Below are positions 11,276 through 22,338 of a stretch of 64,000 nt of DNA, piece after piece. Each line of letters begins with the position of its first letter. Position 1 is the first letter of the stretch. Origin of the DNA: Posidonia oceanica. Lineage: Eukaryota; Streptophyta; Magnoliopsida; Alismatales; Posidoniaceae. Both the position numbers and the translations under genes were made by a program. The notes below the pieces were generated by a model, which saw only the letters and a list, made by a program, of their open reading frames with translations, was not told the DNA's origin and searched no databases. The DNA lies in assembly GCA_037176725.1 (NCBI GenBank), contig JAZBRS010000013.1, forward strand, positions 12,713,001 through 12,777,000. Direction: 5' to 3'.

Positions 11276-14200
11276 TGTTGACACCCCATTTTGACAGGCT
11301 GGATTGTTTGGAACCTTCCGGTGGCTGCTGGACCCGAATCTAGACCCAAAACCTACACCTTCCTCTCCTTCTTTCCCCTCAAAACAAGCCCAAACCTGAC
11401 CTAGGATTACCCCCCTTTCCCAAACCTGAAAACCAACCAAAATCCATAGGAAAACTCACCCCTGATGACTTAGCAAACCCACCAAAAAGCCTGCAAAAAT
11501 TTAGACCAGACCCCTCCCAAAAACCCTAGGAAACTTAGGCAAAAATACCCTTTTCCTACACCTCGAAACCCCTCCAAAACTTCCTCAAAACCAAACCAAA
11601 ACTCTGGGACCAAAACTAGAAACCCTAGACCCCACACCCGCCAAATTTCACCCCTTTCCGAGACCTCTAAGACCCCCTTTTGGCCAAATTATCGTTTTCT
11701 CTCTCCAGGATTATCGTTTTCTCTCTCCTCTCTCTCTCCTGATTATCGCCTCTCTTTTCATCCCCTTCTTGCCCTTTTTCTGGCTTGGCTGTGGGCCTTC
11801 TTTGTACTCCTATCCCTTCTCTATCTTATTCCTATTTTTATTTTATTTTTAGCATTTTTCCTGAATTTTAAAAGTCTTTTCCCTCAAACCTATCTCTTTC
11901 CCCCTTTTATTCTCTTGTTTCCCTTTTCTTCTTCTTTTTTCTTTTCCTTCTTCTTTCTTTTGCAAAATCCATGAAAATCCTTAAAAATCTATAAAGCCCC
12001 AAAACATAAAAGAAACAAATCAGAATTCCAAGAAAATCAACTAAAAAACATTAAACAAGTAATTAAAAACTCAAACTTAACTAAATCAAGCTAAAAAGAA
12101 AACCAAGCATGCAAACTAAAAAATGCAAAACAAACTAAAAGAAAATACTGTAAAATCAAGAAAAAAACTGAAATAAAGTCAGAACCTGCCAAAAATAAAA
12201 ACCCCACTAAAAGAATTAAAAAACAAACCCTAAAGAGAAGAATTAAAAATCAAACACTAAAACAAGTAATTAAAGGAGGTAAAAGACTTAACCTAATAAA
12301 CACAAGAAAGAAACAACATAAAACTTAATTAAAAAAGAAAAAGAAAATACAGTTGAAAGACTTAAAAACACTTAATCAAACCAGGAAAAATCCAACTGAA
12401 AAACATCAAGAAGAATTAACAAATAAAAGATCAAGACATAATTCAAAGGACTTAAGAAAAAGAAAACCTTAAAAGATTAAAACTAAAAGCCAAAACCCAC
12501 TCTAATTAACCTAAAAATAAATCCTAAAAATCTCAGTTAACATCCTAAAATACTTAACAAGAAAACACAATTTTAAAAACAATTTAAAAGAGTTTAACCA
12601 ACATTTAATCAAGTGGAAAGTGAATTAACAACAAAATAAAACCCTAAAACCCTAATCAAGCCTAAAACACACTAATTAACCTAAAAACAGTCATTAAAAA
12701 TCCAATTAAACACCTAACCTACAACCCAATTCATCTAATATTTTTGTTTATTTTCATCTCATTTTTTCCTATTTTATTTTTCTCCTTTCTTCCATCTTTC
12801 TTTCTTTCTTCTTTTTTATCTTTTCCTTTCTTCCTTACTGGGCTCATCAGCCCGTTCCCTTTTTTTTCTTTTTTTCAAAACCCAGCCCGGCCTGCAGCTA
12901 CAGTCGGCCGTCGTCCTCCTCACCCTCTCCCACGCTTGCAGAGCTACAGTGCTCGCCGCCTGCAGCCCTGCAACGGTCTGCCACCTCCTGCTCGAGCCGG
13001 ACGGGTGTGCGCCGAACTCCGTCCGTGCTCCTGCCATCGCCACTCCGCGGCATTCAATGCCGGCAGACCTGCAAAGCCAAGAATAGAAGTCATCAGAAAC
13101 CGAGGAGAAAGAGAGAAAATCAGAGTGAATTTCAGGAGAAAAGGAGAGGAGAAAAGAGGGGATTGATCCCCGGAAGAGAAGGACCCGGTTCCAGAGAATC
13201 CCGAGCGAGTGAGAGAGCTTTCCTTCTCAGAAATCCACCGAAAATCGCAGACCTTCCACCTCTCCCTTCCGCAGCAAACCAGAGCCCGTTCCGGCCATCC
13301 AATCTCTCCCAATTCATCCCCTAAATCCACCCAGACTCCCGGCATTCCTCCACCACCCTTCCACGGCCTTTCCACCCCTGAAAATACCCCAAGTTCACCT
13401 GATATCCACCACAGAACCCAACACCACCTCTCCTGGAATTCCCACCACCACAGACCTCCAATCCGTCCCAAACCTTTCCTAGATACTCACCCGAACTCCA
13501 CCTCCCCAAGGCACCCAACCTTCAGCCCAGCAACCCACCACAGGCCGAGAACCTCACTACAAACACCTGTCCCGAGCACTGACCAGAAATCGGACCGTCT
13601 CCCAAACTCACTCCACGCCCTCCAGAACTGCAACCCGGCCATCCAGATCTGCTCCTCGAACCTCCAGCTACCTCCCGGAGCCACCCATCCAGTCCGACGA
13701 GCAGCGAACAGTCTCCCCCACCTCCGGTCTCTTGTCTGAACCCAAAGAGTTCCAAACCCCTCTCCAAGCCGCGAAGCTTCCGTCCAGTCATCAGGGAAGC
13801 ACCGGACGACCGCTCTGAAGCAGCTCCCGCCCTCGCGAGCCGCCGACGACCGCTGCAGCGCCCAGACGACCTCCGTCGACGACTGCCGAGGCCACTGAGG
13901 TCGGGAGGCCAATTCAGACGCGGAAGGAGGTAGATTCTTACATCCTTGGCTTCCTCTTCCTCCCCCGCTGCTTTTCCGCCAACCAGAAGTAGTGTCCAAG
14001 CCCTCCAGCTCCGCCTGCAAGTCGCCGGACAAACCTTCTTCTCCGGCGCCGGCCTCCGTTCTTTCGGACGTTCCAGTCAGTGGAACGATCCCCCGGCGGT
14101 CTCCGAAGCTCCGCACGAACGCCGATAGCGCCCTCCGCCGATCAGCATCTCCGCAGCTCCCTGTGCCAGCGGAGGTGAGCTCCAGTGGCGTTCTGCTACA

Positions 14201-15295
14201 GTGCCAGCCACCGCCGGCGGGTCACTGTGGGTTTATTTTTCTGGTTATATAGTTTTTATGCAAATATTACACTTCTGCCTTAAGTTCTTACATTTTTGCG
14301 TTCTGATCCTTAGTTTATTTAATCTGCTTAGTTTTTAATTTAATATCATGCTAAATTGCTGCTTTTATTCATGCTTTTCAGTATTTTCCTTTTAGTCCTT
14401 TTACTATGCTGTGTAGTGGTAATCTTTTGCATTTTAGTCCTCCTGTTTTCAATTTTTGCATATAGGTCCTGCTTTAAATCAGTCCATTTATTTGTATGCA
14501 TTTACCATATGAAATTGCATTCTGCATCCCTTTATTTTAATGATTTTGCACTTAGGTCCATGCACTGTAGTAACTTAGGTTTTATTTCTGATTTTTGCAT
14601 ACTGCATTGCATATTTACTCCCCTGTTTCTTCATATTTGCATTTAGGTCCATTTTAAATGGACAGTAACTCTTGCATGCATTTTTAGCTTATTGCATTGC
14701 ATTTTTGACCCTGTTCTTTTCAAAAATTGCGCTGTAGTCCTGTCCCTTATTTTTCAGAGCATGTTTTCCATATAAAATTGCATTTTTGACCCTTGCATGA
14801 TTTAAAAATCACACATAGAGCCTTGCATCTTTCAGAAACCATGTAAAAAGACTGTTTTGCCCCTAAGTTGCATTTTAACTCCTATGCTTGCGAAAATTGC
14901 ATGCAGACCCTCCGCTTGCATTCCCGGACTCCCCGGAACCCCCGTTTTCTGGAAAATTTGCGTTTTAGCCCCTTTCTTTCTTCAAAATTGCTTTTCTTTG
15001 TCTTTTCTTGCTTTGCATGCATTCTGCACTCATTTAATCTTGCATTTAAGCATCCCTTTTGCACACACTAAGCACTTTTAACTCCCCTTCACTTGGGAGG
15101 ACCTTCAGCACACCCCTAGGGCCTCCTGAACACTTAGATCAGTTCTTCTCCCCTGTTCTGGCCCTTCTGCTCCGAAGCTGCGATATCTTCCAATCCGGCC
15201 GTTGGATCCCCTCAAGTAAGCTGCCCAGGCGACCGCAGCGAAGCGCTCTTCAGCATGGACCAAGCAGATCTCCGATCAGACTCTCGGATCTCCAG

Positions 15296-16186
15296 GTATG
15301 TCCCCCTGAACCCCTGCACTGCATTCATTTGCATGCCATTTGCATCATTTTGCGTGCCCTTTAGTTTTTTCGCCTCGTTTTGCGTGCAGTCTTGTTTTCC
15401 CGCTCCGTTTTGCATGTCGCTTCTTCGTCTTGCACCGTTTTGCGTGCCCTTTAGTTTTTTTGCCTCGTTTTGCGTGCAGTCTTGTTTTCCCGCTCCGATT
15501 TGCGTGCCGCTTCTTTGTCTTGCACCGTTTTGCGTGCCCTTTAGTTTTTTCGCCTCGTTTTGCGTGCAGTCTTGTTTTCCCGCTCCGATTTGCGTGTCGC
15601 TTCTTTGTCTTGCACCGTTTTGCGTGTCCTTTAGTTTTTTCGCCTCGTTTTGCGTGCAGTCTTGTTTTCCCGCTTCGTTTTGCGTGTCGCTTCTTTGTCT
15701 TGCACCGTTTTGCGTGCCCTTTAGTTTTTTCGTCTCGTTTTGCGTGCAGTCTTGTTTTCCCGCTCCGTTTTGCGTGCCGCTTCTTTGTCTTGCACCGTTT
15801 TGCGTGCCCTTTAGTTTTTTCGCCTCGTTTTGCGTGCAGTCTTGTTTTCCCGCTCCGTTTTGCGTGTCGCTTCTTTGTCTTGCACCGTTTTGCGTGCCCT
15901 TTAGTTTTTTCGTCTCGTTTTGCGTGCAGTCTTGTTTTCCCGCTCCGCTTTGCGTGCCGCTTCTTTGTCTTGCACCGTTTTGCGGGCTCTTTAGTTTTTT
16001 CGCCTCGTTTTGCATGCAGTCTTGCTTTCCCGCCTGTTTTGCGTGCCGGTTTTGTTCTTTTGCTCCATTCCGCGTGCCTTTCTGGTTTCTCGCCTTCTTT
16101 TGCGTGTTTGCGCCGTTTTCCCTTGCATGTCGATCGCATTGCATGGTTTTCTCGCTGTTTCGCTTTTTTTCTGCATTTGCATATAG
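15296..16186 (+). other. Possible intron inside solo LTR 1
   Basis: CTCCAG|GTATGT (donor at 15296) and a T-rich tract ending TTTGCATATAG|GG (acceptor at 16185-16186) bracket the 90-bp array. The same pair is present in the LTRs at 36550-37499, 49945-50725 and, inverted, 57369-56596. Splicing is inferred from motif conservation only. Confidence 0.45.
15361..16050 (+). repeat. 90-bp tandem array in solo LTR 1
   Basis: There are about eight copies with an exact 90-bp period: CTTGTTTTCC recurs at 15391, 15481, 15571, 15661, 15751, 15841, 15931 and 16021. Each 90-mer is three 30-bp variants that share CGTTTTGCGTGC. Long open frames on both strands here follow from a period divisible by three. Confidence 0.95.
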
Positions 16187-16812
16187 GGCGGTGATGCTTA
16201 CTGTCCGGAGTTCTCACGAGCCAAGTTCCGCCCGGTTCGGAACACAGACAGCGTTGCTGAGCGCTTAGATTGCACGTTTACTTTCTTGCATTGTCTTTCA
16301 TCACTTAGAGCACACCTTTGAGCATTTAGACAGGCATTCATTGGCACTTAGGCATTCAAAGTCTGCATTTCCCTGCATATGCGAGCGTAAGCCTAGAAAG
16401 ACCGATTCTCGGGCGTGTCGGGGGTGCCTAACACCTTCCCCGCGCGTAACAGGAGTCCTTACCCTCTCTTGGCCCGCAATGACCATATTGCCCTTGTCCT
16501 AGGCACGAGTCACATCATTTGCATTCATTTGCATCTCATTTCTTTTGCATTGCCCTGCATTGCATCTTTTGCTTGGTTTTGCGCGATTATTCACGCATTT
16601 CCTCAATTTTCCTCGTCTTCCGATTTAATAGACTTGGTGGCGACTCCGATTTTGTCTTATCTTCTTCTTTTCTTTCCCTTTTTCCCTTTTTTAAATGTTT
16701 TCGAGTTAGGTCTTCCTTCTCAGACATAGCCGCTAATAGTGAGCCTGATTCCGATCGGTGCACGCGAGCTTTGGCAACGTGCATGGACGATCCGAACACC
16801 GGGATCGCTACA

Positions 16813-16817
16813 GTTAC
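16813..16817. repeat. Target-site duplication GTTAC, right copy
   Basis: It is identical to 11271-11275 and directly follows the LTR end TACA. Confidence 0.9.
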
Positions 16818-18123
16818 CATCTTAGTCCGATGAGGAAAATCGAAAAAGCTTGCCTGCTTGAGTAGGGATCCAACCTCGCTTCATCTGGTCCTACCTAGAT
16901 GTCTTAGCCAGTAAGGGAGCCACCTTCAATGTGAGAATGGACGAAATGTTCAAACCTCCTAGGACCTCCACCTCAAGAGGGAGACAAAATGCTAGGGCGA
17001 GAGTGAGAGTGTGAGCCATACAAAATTTATCTATCCGCCTGCCAGGGCACAAAAGAAATAAGAAGACAAAAGGCGAAGACAGAAGTTAGCCCTAGAGTTA
17101 GAGGCGAGCAGAGTAGCCCTGTTCCCTCAGCCAACCTTGGAGAGGAGTCGAAGCTCATGCCTGGGAAGCACATTTCCCTAGGGACTAGCCACCCCTTTTA
17201 GTAGTAACAACTCCTGAATACCAGACCAGGCATCCATTACCTCCAAGTCAGGGATAGAGTGAGTTTGCTCGTCTATGTGGGAGAAAAATAAAGGAATTAA
17301 AAGAGAAGGTGTAGGCCCTAGAAGGTTTGGCATGAAGCCCATTCTCATCTCATCACCAAACAAACACACCTTCACCCTTCCCTGAGTGCCACCAACAGCT
17401 GAGATTCTAGGTAGGGGTAGATGATGTTTGAGACCATTCCCTTCTCCATAGCAGGCATTGAAAGCTTTCCATGTACTGAGGACGCCAATATATTCACATC
17501 GAGCATGCATCCATTTAGCATCCCTCTTGCCGGATACTGCAAGGTTCCAGCTCGATTTCAAGTCAGGGCATGCCGTTGCCCGCTACAGAGATCATTGGGC
17601 CAGTACGACTAGGGACAAGACATTCCCGAGCCGGGCATGCATCGCCGATCCAGTCAGAGGCTGCCAAACAACAAACCAGTATCAAGGGATGCACCGAGTT
17701 CAAGCTGGACTTTGCTAGTGGATCACCATTGCAGAATCTTTGGCAGGAGGCAGAGCGGACTTGCCCATCAGCTTGAAGGTCACAGACACAGTCAGGAGGC
17801 TATGCCCAGCCCCTTTACACCACTCAGAGAGGGGGGAGAAGGCATTGACAGTGGCCTGCCAGGCCGTCCCCGCGTGTGGATCCCGCACTCAGCTCTTGCG
17901 TCCCATTACCGCATTTTTAACAGGGTCCTGGCTGCAGAGCAGTTGCTAAGGGATTGGTTGCCTTTCGCCTACAAAACCAGGAAGAACCCAAGTGCCACAA
18001 ACAAGAAGCAATGTGGAGCATGCACAACATCATGATAGTCTTCGTATTCATTGAAATTCAGTTACAAGCATTGGATCCAACCCGCACAAGCCCCTGGGTT
18101 GATCAACATGTTACACCTTGCTT
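16818..18123 (+). other. Element A post-integrase non-coding region
   Basis: The part 16830-17510 is related, in the same orientation, to 54550-55440 of element B, which ties it to the element and not to the nested LTR. From about 17550 to 18123 I find no match in the window and no supported frame. It may include 3' untranslated sequence of the antisense gene next to it. Confidence 0.6.
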
Positions 18124-19581
18124 TCATTCATCTAAGCTGGATCGCCCCCACTTGGAGCTCCCAGCACCGCTAAACAGTGGACCACTGGGGGGAACCTCGC
18201 AGATGGGCCATGTTGCTTGCACCTCAGTGATGTATCCAGTAGTACAATCCGAGCCAGGCACCACAGCTATGTCAGTAGATCTTATTCCGCCTCTCATAAG
18301 CAGGGCTAGCTCCTCTGTCATCACTGAAGAATTGAGTGGATAAGACCGGAATCTCTCAGGCATGTGACCTTCAATGAATGCATCCTGGCGAAGGCCGAAC
18401 TGCCACAGTACCCGGATGGGATGGAACTCAATGCCCCCAGTGAACCCCAGCAGGATGACCAACCGTGCGCTGTTCCCAATAAAGAACACGGTAAATGGAT
18501 CCACCGCGGTAGGGAGAATCCGCCAGACCACGGTGTCCCCGGTCAACCCCTCTAGCTTCTCATACTCCTCCCGGACACTCCCTATGGCCCGAGCATGCCC
18601 GGAGCGACAGTAGCCTTCAAAGACAGGACGTTGAGGGCAGATAGCCATTGCCCCCATATGGCAGGCCAGTTAGACCTGAAAAAGAGAAATTAGCAGAATT
18701 AGCAGAGCAGAAACATACCAGGCCATCTGAACAGTTATAATGAGCAGTTTACCTGGACCATGGCCGCACACTCGTGGAAGTGACGACAGCGGTGTGAGAC
18801 CCTGTCCAGCCCACAGAAGGTTTTTGCTAGAATCACCGGTGCCAGATCTATTTGCCGGGTTACCACAGCTAAAGCTATCTCAGCCACCTCAACAGCAACA
18901 GCCAGTTGGCCGTGGCCGAAAATCAGCTCACCAAGGAAGCAGGTGACAAACCCCCTGAGCCACAACTCGTCACCCAAGGTGGCATGCCTCGGGATTGTCT
19001 GCTCGAAATATTCCAGGCGGATTCTAGGCGTCGGCCCGTCAGTACGGATCAACCTTCCCGCACACTCCCCCGGAGTGAGGCCCGTCAGCTGGCGTAGGAC
19101 AGACGCATAGCCCTCCCATCTCATAAACACAGCAGGCCCAGCTAGTGGCGACAGGCCGCAGATCCGGCGCACCTCCTCCAGGGTGGGCGTCATTTCCACG
19201 GAGCCAAAGCAGAAAACGTGGAACAAGGGTTTCCAGAACCTCGCCGTAGCACAAAGGAGATGGCGACTGACTTCCACCTCGGCAATATCCAGTGTCCGGG
19301 AGGAAATGCCCCACAGCCGCAGCATCTCCCGATCATCGGCAGTAAGACTTCGGATCCATGTCCGTAGTGCCTCCGAGCAGTGAACCGGGGTGACCAAAGT
19401 GGGAAAAGCCTGCACAGAAACAAATGCAAAGATCAGAATAGAGCTCAGTAAATCAAGAGGAACGAAAATGGGAGGGCTGGACAGCAGCCTCGTCAAGCCG
19501 ACAGGAGCCCCCCACGATGGGAACCTAGGGTATGATGGGCCAACCATGGAAATCAAAGAGAAAGCAAGAGAGACCCACCAT
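18124..19581 (-). pseudogene. Antisense DUF7745-like (plant mobile domain related) gene in element A
   Basis: This gene is read opposite to gag-pol. My model has an ATG at 19581-19579 directly followed by a GT donor; an intron of about 169 bp ending TTTCTGTGCAG; exon 2 at 19409-18753 (219 codons); an intron ending TTTTTCAG; and exon 3 at 18675-18124 (184 codons with stop). All junctions are phase 0. Exon 2 reads AFPTLVTPVHCSEALRTW, then HLLCATARFWKPLFHVF and SVEMTPTLEEVRRICGL, a pattern of plant DUF7745 proteins related to the plant mobile domain. Exon 3 opens with GTC TAA, probably a CAA-to-TAA change. The molecular function of the family is unknown to me. Antisense extra genes are known in Tat relatives such as Retand and Grande. 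Element B holds the start of a homologue on the + strand at 55856. Confidence 0.65.
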
Positions 19582-20051
19582 TTTGGAGAAGAATGGGAGA
19601 AAGAGAGGTCTCAAGGTTCATGGGAGGCGTCTGGCACCTCCATGTGTTGTGGGGGGCATATAAACAGGTGCCCTAGATAAACAAGTCACGTGACACCTAG
19701 GCAGGCCACCTAGTCCCGCATCGCGGTCCCGCACCCAGCTCTCGCGTGGAACTCCTGCGCTTTTTACAGTAAAATTTCTGGCTGTGACTTAAGTTAACTT
19801 AAGTCGCTTGCAACCTGTGGAATGCCCAGAAAAATGCAAAAGAGGCCACTTGCCGGGTCATGCAGGCACATACATACAACACAAGCACAAATACACACAT
19901 TTTGTCATCCAAAGGGCCCTCCGAGCAATTCCTTTTGCATTCCATATCCAACTCAGTTTACAGCAACAGGAGTACAAACAGAGAATACAGCATAAAGGAA
20001 ACAATAAAATGCAAACAAGCCTAGCAAACAAAATTCCATGACTGTAGGCAT
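19582..20051. other. Spacer between the two antisense genes, with a perfect 20-bp palindrome
   Basis: No gene is seen. GACTTAAGTTAACTTAAGTC at 19786-19805 is a perfect palindrome about 205 bp upstream of the proposed start of the DUF7745-like gene, where a promoter would lie. The flanking GGCTGTGACTTA resembles a segment of A's LTR near 484 and 30243. Confidence 0.5.
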
Positions 20052-22338
20052 TTAGTCCTCCTCAGATGAGTCAGGAGGTGGGATGCCATGAATCCTCACA
20101 AGACCCTCCCTGACCTGTTTCCTCCGCAGCCTCCTAGCGAGCCTGGCTGCAACTGATCGAGATTGCGAGGGACCCGGCCCCATGCTGCACTCCCCGTCAA
20201 GAGACTCTGCGTCTGACACATCCACCAAGGCAAAGTCCACGCTGAACTCCCCACTGGACTCAGTGTTGACGGCTGGACCGGAGCTGCTCCCCTGAAAAGC
20301 AAATATAAGGCATTTTAGCAGGCATTTATAATGGGTTAAGCTGCTTGCATTTGATTCAAGCTTATACCGCTGGAAGCCGTCTCTGCCACCTCCCCTGTGC
20401 CAAAGAACCAAACATGTCAGAACAGGCAGGTATGCATTCACAAGCAAATTTAAAGGCTACTCTACAGCTATTTTACCGAAGCAGCTCGCATCTGCCGCAT
20501 CCAATCCTGCAGCCGCACCTCAAAGGCCTGTACCCAAGTCAAAAGGTCAGAATGAGAAGACAATTACTACATTTATCAAACCTGCAGCGGTGTTGGGGGT
20601 CCTTTACCTTACTCCAGCCCTCGTTGTACCACATCTGGGTCTGCCCATCCTGAAGATCCTCTGGAAACAAGTGCGGCTTGCCGACCCGCTCAAACCAATC
20701 CATATATTCATCGTAGGAGACCTCCCCGATGGTAAAGCAGCTCCGGGCCATCGCCGACGTGACCAAAGCAGTCCTAGCAACGGCCCGAGTCAAGGTCTCT
20801 GACACCATATCAGCAGGCGACGGCTTGGGGATGCTGAATGCCCAGGTAAACTGGTGCCGGACCCGCCCAGGAAGGTAGTAGGCGTACCGTTTGAGGCAGA
20901 AGAACTGGACCTGCACTCTCCTCAGCTTTCGGCCCGAGACCAAAGGAGCCCACTCCAAGGTCTCGTACCTGTGAAAGGGGCGTAGGTCCACCTGAAAGGA
21001 AAACATAGCAAACATCAGAATAATGTTTTCTAAGCAATTCATAGGCAGCTAATGCAATTTAAAGTTCACCTCATCTGCATGGATGATGTCTAGGAGGTAC
21101 CGGTACGACTCGTATCCGTACACACCCGAGGCAGCCAAGTGATCTGCCGAGGAAGTGGAAGGAGCTCAGGGCGAAGGCGAAAGAAGTAATGTCCCCGCCA
21201 GGAATGCTCCATCGCCCAGTACTGCAAGGCAAACAAGCAGATATGTCAGTACAGCCAACAAGTAAACAGAACTGAAAGTAATGCAGAACAGAAGCAACTT
21301 TAAAACTTACAGTGATCAGGGGATACAAGCCCACGTACGACCGTTGGTTCTTGCGAACCACGTCGTCCAGGCCGCACAAGAGATAAGCATAGCTGGCGCC
21401 TCCAAATCATAGCGCCAAAGCTCACCCAAATCAGCCAGGTAGACGAGCCAATCAGCGTGAACGCAGTATCCGGACACGTCACAGAAGATGACCCCTAGCA
21501 GGTCCAGCAGGAAGTGACAGAGGACGAAGGCAGCCTCTGTCGAGCCAGGGGCCAGGTCTGGCCAGATCCTGCTCCACTCCCGCAGCCATGAGGCACGAAA
21601 GTTGTAGGTCGAGCGCGTCTGATCCGGCGGTGGCCTCCCTAGCAACTTAGGGACCCGAGCGTATCCCAGAATGCCTTTGCCCACTATGGGCTCTCCCCCA
21701 AAGGTCAATCCAAACATCAGGGCCTAGTGCTCGGGCAGAATCATCATCTCCCCGTACGAGAAGTGGAAGGTGTGCGTCTCGAACTGCCATCGTTCTACTA
21801 GAGCCCGGAAAAAGTTGTAGTGGCCATGGATGGCTGGAATCCGCAGAAAGCTGCCGAAGGGACTCTGATGTAGCAAGAAGTCCCGCAAGAAGTCCAGCAG
21901 GCAGTGAAAGTTAGCCAACATCGGTGCCCAGCCACACCGCATCACCTGGCGAGGGTTCCCGTCCTGTATAAACATCAGAGCGGGTCAGAAAGGGCAATAC
22001 ACATACAAGGCGAGAGATTAACAGGGAAAGAGCCACCTTACCTCAAACCAATCCTGATCGCAAATGTGATCCTCGCTAAGCAAGCGACCTCCATGGTTTC
22101 CCGCTTCCTGTCAGAAGTTCAAAACGGGGATCAGAAACAAATAAAAGTAGAAATAACAGTACAGATCAAAAGCCAGTTTTGAGTCTACCTCTAAGGGAAT
22201 GGTGGGACCTGGACTGGCAGAACCCTCCCACGAGTCGTCCGAATCAGAAGTGCCCCCAGACGCCCGGGATCCCGAGGCTCGCTACCCCCGGGACCTCGAG
22301 CTCGAGGCGCCACCCGCACCCGCTCGTCTCAAACCAGG
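20052..22338 (-). pseudogene. Antisense multi-exon plant-mobile-domain gene in element A
   Basis: Eight exons can be placed by GT...AG borders on the minus strand: 22338-22189, 22107-22042, 21963-21311, 21222-21070, 20991-20608, 20527-20477, 20394-20368 and 20291-20052, ending in TAA. Lengths are 150, 66, 653, 153, 384, 51, 27 and 240. All but the third divide by three, and the third is one base short because of a deletion near 21400. Exon 3 carries plant mobile domain motifs: RALVERWQFETHTFHFSYGE, FGLTFGGEPIVG, and DWLVYLADLGELWRYD before the frameshift. Exon 5 reads KLRRVQVQFFCLKRYAYYL. The last exon is acidic, then Arg-rich. A TAG at 21726-21724 and a TAG in exon 1 also break it. An upstream first exon is likely but not found. 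It looks like a captured gene, now dead. Confidence 0.68.

Larger units (their letters stand above)
11276..16812 (+). mobile_element. Solo LTR 1 (5537 bp) nested in element A
   Basis: The sequence runs from TGTTGACACC to GATCGCTACA and is flanked by a perfect 5-bp duplication GTTAC. It is not A's own 3' LTR: A's sequence resumes after it with homology to B's post-integrase region, and A's PPT and LTR lie at 28316-31322. Internal order: C/T-rich start; a strongly A-rich tract (about 12000-12730); a GC-rich segment (12880-14240); a T-rich segment (14250-15060); a 90-bp tandem array (15361-16050); the conserved box at 16411-16444; a PBS-like sequence at 16638-16648. No coding capacity is credible. 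Confidence 0.92.

Noticed and set aside
12000..12730. A-rich tract as a LINE poly(A) tail or AT-rich origin
   Set aside because: The same A-rich segment occupies the same place in the LTRs at 33100, 46270 and, inverted, 60430-61200, so it is part of the LTR.
12744..14252. Pro/Ser/Arg-rich open frames in the GC-rich LTR segment, and the equivalents at 34029, 47106 and 58614
   Set aside because: They are not conserved in frame between LTR copies and have no domain. They are composition effects.
15212..16268. Open frames of about 290-340 codons on both strands over the LTR array
   Set aside because: The 90-bp period is divisible by three, so any stop-free unit gives long open frames on several frames. 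There is no domain, and both strands are equally open.
11276..16812. This LTR as the 3' LTR of element A
   Set aside because: It has its own GTTAC duplication, element A sequence homologous to B's post-integrase region continues after it, and the true PPT and LTR are at 28316-31322.
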